In this document: piece after piece, positions 16,531 to 25,583 of the stretch | Numbering within the stretch: the first letter of the stretch is position 1 | How the letters are laid out: the number at the start of each line of letters is the position of its first letter | Source of the DNA: Marinactinospora thermotolerans DSM 45154 | GTDB lineage: Bacteria; Actinomycetota; Actinomycetes; Streptosporangiales; Streptosporangiaceae | NCBI RefSeq assembly: GCF_900167435.1 | Contig: NZ_FUWS01000006.1 | Location: forward strand, 248,001-312,000 | DNA length: 64,000 nt | Direction: 5' to 3' | Position numbers and translations under genes: made by a program | Notes under the pieces: model-generated | What the model was told of the DNA's origin: nothing | Seen by the model: the letters and a program-made list of their open reading frames with translations, nothing else | Database searches by the model: none

Positions 16531-17961
16531 TCAGGCCACCCCCTCCGTCCGGCCCGGCGCGGCCACCGGATCGTGCATCTCCTCCAGACTGCGCCCCGCG
16601 GTGCGCAGGCCGAAGGCCGCCAGGATGAGGGCGCCGCCCAGGAGCAGACCGCACAGCATCGTGAACACGCCACCGAACCCGAGGTCGGCGTAGAGGTAGC
16701 CGATCGTGACCGGCGCCAGGATGCTGCCGACCCGGGCGGTGGCGCTGGCGACCCCCATGCCGGTGATGCGCAGGGACGTCGGGTAGATCTCGGAGGTGTA
16801 GGCGTAGAGCGGTGAGGCGGTGCCGTTCATGAAGAACGAGAGCCCGACCGTGCAGCAGAAGACCGTCACGACGCTGTCGGCGACGACGAGCCCCGCCGCG
16901 CAGCCGACGCCGCCGAGCAGGAACAGCACGATGGTCCACTTGCGGTCGATGCGCTCGCTGATGACGGCCGCCAGGTAGTAGCCGGGGATCTCGGCGACGG
17001 CCCCGGCCAGGGTGAACGCGAAGCTCGTGGAGATGGCGAACCCCTGAAGGACGAGCAGCGTGGGCAGCCAGGTCCCGTAACCGTACTGGGCGGCCTGAAA
17101 GGCGAACCACAGCAGGCACACCACGGTGCTGCGCCGCGCCATCCCCGGCCCCCACAGAGCGGCCAACCGGCGCAGGGCCGAGGTCCGCTCGACCGTCGCG
17201 GCCCCCGAGTCGCGGGCCGTCACGCCGGCCGCCGCGACGGGCTCGACCACGGCCCCCGCCCGCTCGGCCTCCCGCTCGAATTCCTCGACGATCTCGCGCG
17301 CCTCGTCGAGGCGCCCCTGGGCGATGAGGAAGCGCGGCGACTCGACCATCGAGCGGCGCCACCACAGCAGGAGGAGCACCGGCGCGGCGCCGAACAGGCA
17401 CGCGATCCGCCACCCGGTCTCGGGGGCGGGACTGATGACGGTGACGGCGGTCAGGCCGGCCAGGACGTGTCCCACGCCCAGGAACATCATGGTCCGGCCG
17501 ATGCCGCGCCCCCGCTCCCGGCTGGGCAGCAGCTCCGACACGTAGGGCACGATCACCGTCGCCTCGGCGCCGATCCCGATACCGCTGAGGATCCGCCACA
17601 GGATGAGTTCCCCCGGTCCTGACGCGGTCGCCGCGAGCAGCGTGAACACCACGTAGACGAGGAGGGCGTACATCAGGACCCTGCGGCGTCCGATGCGGTC
17701 GGCGAGGGCGCCGGCGATCAGCGCGCCGATGAGGAAGCCGACGAACACCGACGCCAGGACCCATCCGGACGTCGCCGAGTCCAGGGCCCACAGGGCCACG
17801 ACCGCCGAGGCCGCGTAACCGAGGAGCACCCCGTCGTAGGACTCGAACATGTAGCCCATCCCGCCCTGGAGCATCAGCCGGCGATGGGGACGGGACAGGG
17901 GAAGGCGGTCGAGCCGGGCCAGAAGTTCGGTTCCACCGGAAACCGGCGTCGATGCGTCCAC
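16531..17961 (-). CDS. MFS transporter, organic-acid/sugar-porter type
   Basis: This 476-residue protein has about twelve membrane segments and the MFS signature GALADRIGRRRVLMY between helices 2 and 3. PYVSELLPSRERGRG and SEIYPTSLRITGMGV are typical of the SP/AAHS branch. It most likely imports a small acid or related carbon source by proton symport. The start is a GTG at 17961 with GAGGAG upstream. It is transcribed away from the TetR/catabolic operon. Its upstream region carries an inverted repeat resembling one in front of that operon, so co-regulation is possible. Confidence 0.88.
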   Translation of the reverse strand: MDASTPVSGGTELLARLDRLPLSRPHRRLMLQGGMGYMFESYDGVLLGYAASAVVALWALDSATSGWVLASVFVGFLIGALIAGALADRIGRRRVLMYALLVYVVFTLLAATASGPGELILWRILSGIGIGAEATVIVPYVSELLPSRERGRGIGRTMMFLGVGHVLAGLTAVTVISPAPETGWRIACLFGAAPVLLLLWWRRSMVESPRFLIAQGRLDEAREIVEEFEREAERAGAVVEPVAAAGVTARDSGAATVERTSALRRLAALWGPGMARRSTVVCLLWFAFQAAQYGYGTWLPTLLVLQGFAISTSFAFTLAGAVAEIPGYYLAAVISERIDRKWTIVLFLLGGVGCAAGLVVADSVVTVFCCTVGLSFFMNGTASPLYAYTSEIYPTSLRITGMGVASATARVGSILAPVTIGYLYADLGFGGVFTMLCGLLLGGALILAAFGLRTAGRSLEEMHDPVAAPGRTEGVA

Positions 17962-18008
17962 GGACCGCTCCTCACCGGACCGAGAGCCGATCCCATCCGA
18001 AGAAACCA

Positions 18009-18019
18009 GACACTCTGTC
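18009..18019. promoter_or_regulatory. Inverted repeat upstream of the MFS gene
   Basis: GACACTCTGTC is an inverted repeat (GACA, CTC, TGTC) in an A+T-rich stretch about 50 bp before the transporter start. It shares the CTGTCC half-site with the palindrome at 18861-18870 in front of the acyl-CoA ligase. It may be a second operator for the nearby TetR protein. Confidence 0.4.
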
Positions 18020-18104
18020 CATTAGCTGACGTGACGCACGCAATATAAGCTAGATCACACTCAGGGCTCAAGAGGTGGAAACGGGGACGTCGGAGCAGCA
18101 GAAA

Positions 18105-18144
18105 GGGTCCGGCCGTCCCACCAGGGGCGGGACCGGCCGGACCC
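18105..18144 (-). terminator. Terminator after the TetR gene
   Basis: The left arm at 18105-18119 and the right arm at 18129-18144 pair over 15 bp with a single bulged G. On the minus strand the hairpin is followed by TTTCTGC. It lies just past the TetR stop at 18169. Confidence 0.75.
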
Positions 18145-18168
18145 GTGACCGTCGAACGCGGTGCGCGC

Positions 18169-18765
18169 TCAGCCGGGGACGTCGAATCCGCTGGCCCAGT
18201 AACGGCCGCGCAGGGCGAGGTCGAGCAGCATGCGCACCACCTCCTCGGCCGGCATCGGCGGGGTCTCGTGGGCGACCCACCACTGGAGGACGGCGACCTG
18301 CTCGCCGACCCACACCCGGGCCAGCAGGTCCGGATCGATGCGCGGGGTGACGCCGTTGCGCTCGGCGCGCACCCGGAACTCCATGGCGGTGACCCTCGCG
18401 CACGAGTCGATGAACATCCGCAGCGGCCGCCCGTCCCCCTCCCCCTGGAGCACGATCCGGTAGAGGTCCCGCTCGTCGCGCGCGTGGCGCAGCAGCTCCA
18501 GCAGCGGCCGCCCGGTGAAGCCGACCGTGCTCTCGGTGACGGCCGGCCGCATCCGCTCGTCCAGGTCGGCCAGGAGGTCGGAGGTGACCCGGGCGAACAG
18601 GTCGTCCTTGCCCTGGAAGTGGCTGTAGAAGGTGGCGCGCGCCACGTCGGCGCGCTCGGCGATGTCCTCGACCGTCAGGGCGCCGAACCCGCGTTCCAGC
18701 ACCAACGCCACCAGGGCCTCGCGCAGCGCCCGCCGCGTGCGCCGGGTGCGCCTGTCCTCCGCCAT
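18169..18765 (-). CDS. TetR-family regulator of the ligase/dehydrogenase/sulfatase operon
   Basis: This 198-residue regulator has a clear N-terminal helix-turn-helix (LTVEDIAERADVARATFYSH, then FQGKDDLF) and an all-helical ligand domain. The ATG at 18765 is preceded by GAGAGG. The longer open frame upstream overlaps the shared promoter and was rejected. It is divergent from an acyl-CoA ligase, acyl-CoA dehydrogenase and alkylsulfatase operon, its most likely target. An acyl-CoA or a free acid is a reasonable ligand guess given those enzymes. Confidence 0.87.
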   Translation of the reverse strand: MAEDRRTRRTRRALREALVALVLERGFGALTVEDIAERADVARATFYSHFQGKDDLFARVTSDLLADLDERMRPAVTESTVGFTGRPLLELLRHARDERDLYRIVLQGEGDGRPLRMFIDSCARVTAMEFRVRAERNGVTPRIDPDLLARVWVGEQVAVLQWWVAHETPPMPAEEVVRMLLDLALRGRYWASGFDVPG

Positions 18766-18838
18766 CGTCACCTCTCGTCGCCGTGCGGGGCCGCGACCTT
18801 CTCCGGCCGACCTCAAGCCCCGTCCAGTGTAGGAAGGC

Positions 18839-18870
18839 TTGACACCTAGACAGCTACTGAACAGACTGTC
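18839..18870 (+). promoter_or_regulatory. Promoter and overlapping operator of the acyl-CoA ligase operon
   Basis: TTGACA at 18839-18844 is followed after 17 nt by CAGACT (18862-18867), a plausible sigma-70-type pair. The palindrome ACAGACTGT (18861-18869) covers the -10 region, and GACAG/CTGTC half-sites at 18849-18853 and 18866-18870 flank the spacer. Binding of the divergent TetR protein here would block transcription. Confidence 0.55.
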
Positions 18871-18914
18871 CGAAAACATTCACCTTGTCAGGCAAATTGG
18901 CTCCGGAGGCGTCG

Positions 18915-20492
18915 ATGAACCTGGGCGGTTACCTCACCCGCAGCGCGCGGTACTGGCCCGACGAGCCCGCACTCGTCTGCGGCCCGCGCACCTGGACCTA
19001 CCGGGAGCTCGACGCGACCACCGATCGCCTCGCCTCCGCCCTCACCGACCACCTCGGACTCGGCCGGGGGGACGCGGTCGCGGCCCTCGCCTGGAACCGC
19101 GGGGAACTGGTCGAGATCGAGTTCGCCCTCTACAAGGCCGGTCTGCTGCGGGTCCCGATCAACGCGCGGCTCGGGCCCGGCGAGATCGAGCACATCCTGC
19201 GCGACGCCCCCGTGCGCGCCCTGCTCTTCGACACCGCCCACCGCGACATCGCCCTGGCCGCCATCGCCGGGGCGGACACGGGCTGCGTCCCGGTCCGCAT
19301 CGACACCGATGAGGCGGCACCCGCCCCCGCGTCGGGCGAGCTGTCCTACCAGGCCCTGGTGCGGGCGGGCCGGGAGGGCACGGTGGCCGTCGAGGTCGGT
19401 GACGATGATCCGGCCGTCCTGAACTTCACCTCCGGCTCGACCGGAAAACTGAAAGCGGCCGTCCAGACCTTCGGCAACCGGCTCGCCAACATGCGCAAGC
19501 AACTGATGAGCCAGGAGTCGCGCCTGGGACCGGGCACCCGCTACCTCGCCTGCGGGCCGATCACCCACGCCACCGGGATGAACCTGCTCAGCGGGGTGTT
19601 CGGCGGGTCGACCACCCACGTCCTGCCCTCCTGGAGCCCCGAGGCGTTCCTCGACACCGTCGAGCGCGAGCGCATCACCGCGACCTTCCTGGTCCCCGCC
19701 ATGCTCAACATGGTGCTCGCCCACCCCGAAGCGGCCGACCGGGACCTGTCCAGCCTGACCAGCGTGCGTATCGGCGGAGCGCCGATCTCGCCGCGGCGCC
19801 TCCGCGACGCCGTCGCCCTGTTCGGTCCGGTCGTCGCCCAGGGGTACGGCCTGGCCGAGACGACCAGCGTGGTGGCCGGCCTGAGCCGCGAGGAGGTGGC
19901 CCGGGCGGTGGCCGAGGACCCCGAACTGCTGCGCTCGTGCGGGCGGGCCGCCTACGACACCGAGATCCGCGTGGTCGACGAGGAGGGCCGCGAGGTCGCC
20001 CCGCGCGAGGTCGGCGAGATCATCGTCCGCGGTCCCGACTGCGTGACGCACTACTGGAAGGACCCGGAGCTGACGGCGCGCACCTTCCGCGACGGCTGGG
20101 TGCACACCGGCGACCTGGCCTGGATGCGCGAGGACGGTTACCTGTTCATCGTGGACCGCAAGAAGGACATGATCATCTCGGGCGGGTTCAACATCTACTG
20201 CACCGAGGTGGAGGCCGCCCTGTACGACCACCCCGCCGTCGAGGAGGTCTGCGTCGTCGGGGTCCCCGACGAGATGTGGGGCGAGGCGGTGAAGGCCGTC
20301 GTCGTCCCGCGTCCCGGCCACGAGCCGACCGCCGAGGAGCTGATCGCCTTCTGCGCCGAACGCCTCGACCGCTTCAAGAAGCCCCGGTCGGTCGACTTCG
20401 TGTCCCGGCTCCCGCACAACCGCAACGGCAAGCTGGACCGCAGGGCGGTACGCGAGCCGTTCTGGGCGGACTCCGCGCGACGAGTGAACTGA
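18915..20492 (+). CDS. AMP-dependent acyl-CoA synthetase/ligase
   Basis: This 525-residue ANL-superfamily enzyme activates a carboxylic acid with ATP and joins it to CoA. The P-loop at 171-180 is FTSGSTGKLK. GYGLAETT is the A5 motif, GWVHTGDLAWMREDGYLFIVDRKKDMI carries the hinge, and RNGKLDRR supplies the C-terminal catalytic lysine. The loop residue after the P-loop lysine is Ala where Gly is usual. The start at 18915 is fixed by CCGGAGG at 18903-18909. It is the first of three closely spaced genes (19 and 31 bp gaps) and starts the catabolic operon. The chain length of its substrate cannot be read from sequence. Confidence 0.9.
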   Translation: MNLGGYLTRSARYWPDEPALVCGPRTWTYRELDATTDRLASALTDHLGLGRGDAVAALAWNRGELVEIEFALYKAGLLRVPINARLGPGEIEHILRDAPVRALLFDTAHRDIALAAIAGADTGCVPVRIDTDEAAPAPASGELSYQALVRAGREGTVAVEVGDDDPAVLNFTSGSTGKLKAAVQTFGNRLANMRKQLMSQESRLGPGTRYLACGPITHATGMNLLSGVFGGSTTHVLPSWSPEAFLDTVERERITATFLVPAMLNMVLAHPEAADRDLSSLTSVRIGGAPISPRRLRDAVALFGPVVAQGYGLAETTSVVAGLSREEVARAVAEDPELLRSCGRAAYDTEIRVVDEEGREVAPREVGEIIVRGPDCVTHYWKDPELTARTFRDGWVHTGDLAWMREDGYLFIVDRKKDMIISGGFNIYCTEVEAALYDHPAVEEVCVVGVPDEMWGEAVKAVVVPRPGHEPTAEELIAFCAERLDRFKKPRSVDFVSRLPHNRNGKLDRRAVREPFWADSARRVN

Positions 20493-20511
20493 ACCGGACA
20501 GGAGCCCCACG

Positions 20512-21693
20512 ATGACGTTCTCCCTGCGCCCCTCCTACCCCGACCCCGCACTGTCCGAGCTGGTCGAACGGCTGCGCGACTACCTGGACGGCGAGCTCGC
20601 CGACTACGAGCGCGAGCGCGGCATCACCCACACCTCCCGGCTGACCCGGGCCGACCTCGAACCGGTCTGGCGGCGCAGCCGCGAGCTCGGCTTCTACGGC
20701 GTCCACCTGCCCGAGGAGTACGGCGGCCGGGGCCTGTCCCTGACCGCGCTGGCCGCCCTCAAGGAGGAGGTCGGCGCGAGCGGCCGGGTGCTCGGCCACA
20801 GCGTCCTCGGGGACATGGGCGGACCGCTGCGCGCCGGCGACATCCTCCGGCACGCGACCGACCACCAGCTCGCCACCTACCTGATGCCCGTGGTGCGCGG
20901 GGAACGCGCCTGCTGTTTCTCGCTGACCGAGACCGACGCGGGCTCCGACGTCCGTTCGATGCGCACCACCGCGGTGCGCGACGGCGGCGGCTACCGGCTC
21001 ACGGGGCACAAGGTCTTCAGCACCGCGGGCCCGTTCGCCGACTTCGCGATCGTCGTGGCCCGGATGGAGGGCGAGGAGGACGCCTTCTCCGCCTTCCTCG
21101 TCGACCTCGACAGCCCCGGATGCGAGGTCCGGGAGGGGGCGACGCCGATGTCGGGCGAGCACATCGAGAGCGACATCGTCTTGAAGGACTGCCACGTCCC
21201 CGCCGCCAACCTCCTCGGCCGGGAGGGCGAGGGGATGCGCATCGCCCTGGGCCGGGTCACCCGCAACCGGCTCCTGCACTGCCCGTCCGCGTTGGGGGCC
21301 GCGCGACGCGCCATCGAGCTGTCCCGCGACCGGGCCCTGTCCCGTACCGTCGCGGGGGGACAGCCGTTGATCGGCCTCCAGGCCATCCAGCACAAGCTGG
21401 CCGACATGGCGGCCACGTTCTACGCCGCGCGTTCGATGACCTACGCGGCGCTGGCCACCCTCGACGCGGGCGGGGACGCGCGCGCCGAGGCGTTCATGTG
21501 CAAGCTCTTCGTCGGGGAGACGGCCTTCCGCATCCTCGACGAGGCCGTGCAGATCCACGGCAAGGAGGGACTCACCCAGGGCAACGAGGTCGAGTACCTC
21601 TTCCGCAAGATCCGGATGTTCCGCGTCCTGACCGGGACGTCGGAGATCCAGCGCAACGGGATCGCCCGGGAGCTGGTCCGCCGGGCCCGTTGA
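20512..21693 (+). CDS. Acyl-CoA dehydrogenase family protein
   Basis: This 393-residue flavoprotein has the acyl-CoA dehydrogenase layout: LPEEYGGRGLS, FSLTETDAGSDV (FAD/substrate loop), GHKVFSTAG, and QIHGKEGLTQGNEVEYLFRKIR near the end. FAD-linked members oxidise acyl-CoA to enoyl-CoA. The catalytic Glu usually found in Y-E-G-T is Thr374 here (VLTGTSEIQR). The alternative Glu position of the isovaleryl-CoA dehydrogenase group also seems absent. The base may be elsewhere, or the reaction may differ. AGGAGC precedes the ATG. It is co-transcribed with the ligase. Confidence 0.88.
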   Translation: MTFSLRPSYPDPALSELVERLRDYLDGELADYERERGITHTSRLTRADLEPVWRRSRELGFYGVHLPEEYGGRGLSLTALAALKEEVGASGRVLGHSVLGDMGGPLRAGDILRHATDHQLATYLMPVVRGERACCFSLTETDAGSDVRSMRTTAVRDGGGYRLTGHKVFSTAGPFADFAIVVARMEGEEDAFSAFLVDLDSPGCEVREGATPMSGEHIESDIVLKDCHVPAANLLGREGEGMRIALGRVTRNRLLHCPSALGAARRAIELSRDRALSRTVAGGQPLIGLQAIQHKLADMAATFYAARSMTYAALATLDAGGDARAEAFMCKLFVGETAFRILDEAVQIHGKEGLTQGNEVEYLFRKIRMFRVLTGTSEIQRNGIARELVRRAR

Positions 21694-21724
21694 CCCTCCG
21701 GCACCGAGACAGAGAGGACGACCG

Positions 21725-23671
21725 ATGGACCGCCCCTCCGCTCCGACCGAGCGCATCGCAGCGGCCAACCGGGCCGCGGCCGAGTCCGCGCCGGACGGTT
21801 TCGACGACGACCTGGCCGCGGCCCGGCGGGGGTTCGTCGCCGGGCCCGCGCGCCGCCGCATCGAGGACGCGGCGGGGCGCGTGGTGTGGGACTTCGACCG
21901 CTACCGATTCCTGGACGGGCGGCGCCCCGACTCGGTCCACCCCGGCCTGTGGGAGCAGGCGCGCCTGCTCGCCGAGGCGGGCCTGTTCGAGGTGGTCCCC
22001 GGCGTCTACCAGGTGCGCGGGTTCGACCTGTCCAACATGACGCTGGTCGAGGGCGAGCGCGGCGTGATCGTGATCGATCCGCTCATCAGCGTGGAGACCT
22101 CCCGGGCCGCCCTGGACCTGTATCGCCGGCACCGCGGCGACCGGCCGGTGACAGCGGTGGTGTTCACCCACAACCACGTCGACCACTTCGGCGGGGTGCT
22201 CGGCCTGGCCGACGCCGAGCGGTTCGCGTCGGGCGAGATCGAGGTCCTGGCGCCCGAGGGGTTCACCGAGCACGCCGTCAGCGAGAACGTCCACGCCGGC
22301 ACGGTGATGAGCCGTCGCGCGGTGTTCATGTACGGCTCGGCGCTGGAGCCGGGTCCGCGCGGGCAGGTGGGCGTGGGGCTCGGGCTGGCGACCTCCACCG
22401 GCCGGGTCAGCCTGGTCCGTCCCACCGTGCACGTGGAGCGGACGGGACAGGAGCACACGGTCGACGGGGTGCGGATGGTCTTCCAGCTCGCCGCCGACAC
22501 CGAGGCGCCCGCCGAGCTGAACTTCTTCCTGCCCGACCTCGCCGTGCTGTGCGTGGCCGAGACGGCCACGCACACCCAGCACAACCTGGGCACCCTGCGC
22601 GGGGCCCCGGTACGGGACGCGCGGGCGTGGGCGCGGTCGCTCACCGAGACGGTCGTCCTGTTCGGCGACCGGGCCGAGGTGCTCATCGCCGGACACCACT
22701 GGCCCACCTGGGGGGCCGAGGCGGTGGTGCGGTTCCTGTGCGAACAGCGCGACCTCTATGCCTACCTGCACGACCAGACGCTGCGGCTGATGAACCGGGG
22801 GCTGACCGCCCCCGACATCGCCGAGAACCTGGCCCTGCCCCCACGCCTGGAGCGCGCTCGGCACGCGCGCGGTTACTACGGTTCGACCAGCCACAACGTC
22901 AAGGCGATCTACCAGCGCTACATCGGCTGGTTCGACGGCAACCCGGCGCACCTGTGGCCGCACCCGCCCGTGGCCGCCGCTCAGCGCTATGTGCGGTTCA
23001 TGGGCGGTGCCGACCGCGTCGTGGACATGGCGTGGGAGAGCTACGCCGCGGGTGACTACCGCTGGGTGGTCGAAGTGGTCGACCACGTCGTCCAGGCCGA
23101 GCCGGACCACGCCCGCGCCCGGGAGCTCCAGGCCGCGGCGCTGGAACAGCTCGGTTACGGCGCCGAGAACGCGACCTGGCGCAACTTCTATCTCACCGCC
23201 GCGCTGGAGCTGCGCACCGGTCGCCCCCACGCGCCACGACGCTCCGCCGGCGGGGACCTGCTCGCCGCGTTGGAGCCCCGGCAGCTCTTCGAGGCGCTGG
23301 CCGTGCGTCTGGACGGTCCGCGCGCCGCCGGGCACACCCTCCACATCCTGTGGAGACTGCGCGACGACGCCGAGTACCACACCGTGCTGTCCAACGGCGT
23401 CCTGGTGCACGACGCCGCGAACCCCCTGCCCGGTTCACGCCCCGGACTGACCCTCGTCTTGGACCGGGCGATGCTGAACCGCATCGTCGCCCACCCCGCC
23501 TCCCTGCCCGAGCTGATCGCCGCGGGGGAGGTCGGGCACGAGGGTGATCTCCATCTGCTGGCCACGCTGTTCGGCCTGGTCGACAAGGCCCGACGGGACT
23601 TCCCCGTCGTCACCCCCGCGACCCGCCCGGCCGACGTCGGGGAATCGGGGGAGGAGACGGCGGCCCGGTAG
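21725..23671 (+). CDS. Type III alkylsulfatase (SdsA1/BDS1-like)
   Basis: This 648-residue protein follows the SdsA1 plan: an N-terminal metallo-beta-lactamase domain with THNHVDHFGG at 148-157, a dimerisation region after it, and a C-terminal SCP2-like domain (about residues 530-630, TLHILWRLRDDAEYHTVLSNGVL). The family hydrolyses linear primary or secondary alkyl sulfates to alcohol plus sulfate with two zinc ions. ETATHTQHNLGTLRGA provides further conserved ligands. No signal peptide is visible, so it acts in the cytoplasm, unlike Pseudomonas SdsA1. AGAGAGGACG lies upstream of the ATG. It is the third gene of the TetR-controlled operon. Confidence 0.9.
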   Translation: MDRPSAPTERIAAANRAAAESAPDGFDDDLAAARRGFVAGPARRRIEDAAGRVVWDFDRYRFLDGRRPDSVHPGLWEQARLLAEAGLFEVVPGVYQVRGFDLSNMTLVEGERGVIVIDPLISVETSRAALDLYRRHRGDRPVTAVVFTHNHVDHFGGVLGLADAERFASGEIEVLAPEGFTEHAVSENVHAGTVMSRRAVFMYGSALEPGPRGQVGVGLGLATSTGRVSLVRPTVHVERTGQEHTVDGVRMVFQLAADTEAPAELNFFLPDLAVLCVAETATHTQHNLGTLRGAPVRDARAWARSLTETVVLFGDRAEVLIAGHHWPTWGAEAVVRFLCEQRDLYAYLHDQTLRLMNRGLTAPDIAENLALPPRLERARHARGYYGSTSHNVKAIYQRYIGWFDGNPAHLWPHPPVAAAQRYVRFMGGADRVVDMAWESYAAGDYRWVVEVVDHVVQAEPDHARARELQAAALEQLGYGAENATWRNFYLTAALELRTGRPHAPRRSAGGDLLAALEPRQLFEALAVRLDGPRAAGHTLHILWRLRDDAEYHTVLSNGVLVHDAANPLPGSRPGLTLVLDRAMLNRIVAHPASLPELIAAGEVGHEGDLHLLATLFGLVDKARRDFPVVTPATRPADVGESGEETAAR

Positions 23672-24365
23672 CGGCCGTGGCGGGCGCGTCGCCGCCCGTG
23701 TCCCGCCGCTGAACGGCCCCTCCCGAGCGCCGTTCACCTGTTCTCCCGGCCGGTCGGTTCCCCGGCCGAACCGGCCGGGTCCACGGGCGCCCTCTCCTGC
23801 CACGGCGGGGCGGGCGCCCGCCCACCACCGGGGGCCGGGGGCGGCCCCGCTTCCCCGCCGGCTCTGGCGGCGGACCGCGCCCGGCCGCAGCGCGCGTCCC
23901 CGGATGACGGTCCGTGGACGAGAAGACGCGGACGGCGGGAAGAGGCCGGACGGCACCCCACGGCCGAGGGGCGCCGCGGCCGGCCGGGAGACACGGACGT
24001 CCGACTCCGAGCGCGTCCGCCGCGATGCGGAGACAACGCCGGTCCCATGGCCCCCGGGGGACGCTGCGCCCGGCTCCGGCCGCGCGGCCGCCCCCTCCGG
24101 GGTGGCTGCCCGATCCGCCCCGCCTCGGGAATCACCGGGCCGGACGGGCCCGCTCCCGGACCACACGCGCGGCAAAGGGCCTCCCCGCGAGGCCGGCCCC
24201 CTCCCCGTCCCGAGGGGGACGCCTCCGACACTGCGGCGCGTCACCGTACCGGGCGAGTGGCGTGGCCGCGCAAACCGGCTGCCTCCCACACCGAGGACCG
24301 TCAGACTGCTGCCACGGTCCCCGAGCGCGATGCCGGTGACCACGTCCATCCCATCGAGGAGCAGC
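23672..24365. other. 694-bp gene-free stretch
   Basis: Apart from the hairpin at 23745-23779 and the GAGGAG ribosome site (24356-24361) of the next gene, nothing is recognisable. Open frames on both strands are long only because stop codons are rare at this G+C content. Their translations are Arg/Pro/Gly-rich without domains. Confidence 0.6.
23745..23779 (+). terminator. Hairpin downstream of the alkylsulfatase operon
   Basis: CCCGGCCGGT (23745-23754) pairs with ACCGGCCGGG (23770-23779) around a 15-nt loop that can itself fold. It begins 73 bp past the sulfatase stop. Confidence 0.55.
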
Positions 24366-25127
24366 ATGCGAGCAGGCGACGTCGTCCAGGTGGCCGAAGG
24401 CGTCCACTTCGCCACCGGTAGCAACACCAACTGGGTCATCCTCGTCGAGGGGGCCGACCTCACCCTGATCGACGCCGGATATCCCGGCGACGCCGACGCG
24501 GTCGAGGCGTCCATCCGCTCGATCGGTCACCGTCCCGAAGCGGTGCGGGCGATCCTCGTCACCCACGCGCACGTCGACCACATCGGCTCGATCCCCCGCT
24601 TCCTCGCCCGTTATGACGTCCCCGTCTACATGGACGCCCGGGAGGTCCCCCACGCCCGGCGCGCCTACCTGGAGCAGGTCACCCCGGCCCAGATCCTCGC
24701 CAACGCCTGGCGTCCCGGCGTGCTGCCCTGGGCGGTGCACGCCGTGCGCACCGGCGGGCTCACCCACGTCGAGGTGCCGCAGGCCCGCGCCTTCCCCTCC
24801 GCCGGTGCCCTCGACCTGCCGGGGCGGCCGGTCCCGGTGCCCACCCCGGGGCACACGTCGGGACACTGCGCCTATCACCTGCCGGCGGTGGGCGCGCTGG
24901 TGACGGGGGACACCCTGGTGAGCGCGCACCCCACCTCGCGGTTGCGGGGCGGCCAGTGCCTGCCCGCCATGTTCAACCACGACGGCCCGGGCACGGTGCG
25001 GGCGCTGGAGGAGCTGGAGGGTCTGGCGGCGGACCTGCTGCTGCCGGGGCACGGTCCGGCCGTCCGGGGACCGGTCCGCGACCGCGTGGCCGAGGCGAGG
25101 GCGAACGCCGCCCGACGGCGTCCGTGA
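24366..25127 (+). CDS. Metallo-beta-lactamase-fold hydrolase
   Basis: This 253-residue protein has the zinc motif THAHVDHIGS (His67, His69, Asp71, His72) and further ligands in TPGHTSGHCAYH, VTGDTLVS and LLLPGHGPAV. This is the glyoxalase-II/hydrolase branch of the superfamily. The ATG at 24366 has GAGGAG four bases upstream. The long open frame preceding it has no coding character. It follows the alkylsulfatase operon after a terminator, so a separate promoter is likely. Thioester or phosphodiester hydrolysis are both possible. Confidence 0.85.
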   Translation: MRAGDVVQVAEGVHFATGSNTNWVILVEGADLTLIDAGYPGDADAVEASIRSIGHRPEAVRAILVTHAHVDHIGSIPRFLARYDVPVYMDAREVPHARRAYLEQVTPAQILANAWRPGVLPWAVHAVRTGGLTHVEVPQARAFPSAGALDLPGRPVPVPTPGHTSGHCAYHLPAVGALVTGDTLVSAHPTSRLRGGQCLPAMFNHDGPGTVRALEELEGLAADLLLPGHGPAVRGPVRDRVAEARANAARRRP

Positions 25128-25160
25128 TCGCCGTCGATCCGCCGACACGGGGCGCCACTC

Positions 25161-25191
25161 TTTGCAATTGCTCGCATGCAAACTGTAGTGT
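25161..25191 (+). promoter_or_regulatory. Promoter with overlapping inverted repeat upstream of the ThDP enzyme
   Basis: TTTGCA (25161-25166) and TGCAAA (25177-25182) form a perfect inverted repeat with a 10-nt spacer, in an A+T-rich island. TTGCAA (25162-25167) and TAGTGT (25186-25191), spaced by 18 nt, could be -35 and -10 elements. The rest of the 456-bp gap (25128-25583) shows no gene, so the transcript would have a long leader of nearly 400 nt. Confidence 0.45.
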
Positions 25192-25583
25192 CTCCAGGTG
25201 AGAGCGGTACCCAATACCGCTTCTCGCACCATATGCCCTCGCATGTGTGTGGCGAGCGGGCCCTCAAGCGGCGTCCGGCGAGACGTCCAGGGGGGCTGAG
25301 GGCCCGCTCCTCCTCCAGCGGCGAGGGCGACGAGCGACGGAGATCGCCCCCGCACGTCTCCTCCCTTCCCACACCACGTTCCGTAAACGGGCGATCGCAC
25401 TTCTCTTCCCTTCTCTCTCGCGCCCCGCCGAACACGCCGTCCCAACGCCGGTCCGGCCTTCCGCGCCGGGAATGTCCGACAGGCGACCGGGTAGCGGCCG
25501 GTGAGACGCTCCCGCACCTGGGAGCCCGCATCCGTGAAGTCGAGGGTGGAGGCACCCGCGCGCACTCCACGAAGGGAACGACC

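Noticed and set aside
15989-17791. 600-codon minus-strand open frame antisense or offset to the MFS gene
   Set aside because: It is an offset frame of the transporter with Arg/Pro/Gly-rich translation; the true frame has proper membrane segments.
18888-20510. 540-codon minus-strand frame opposite the acyl-CoA ligase
   Set aside because: Antisense shadow of a high-GC gene: the plus strand has all ANL motifs and the minus translation has none.
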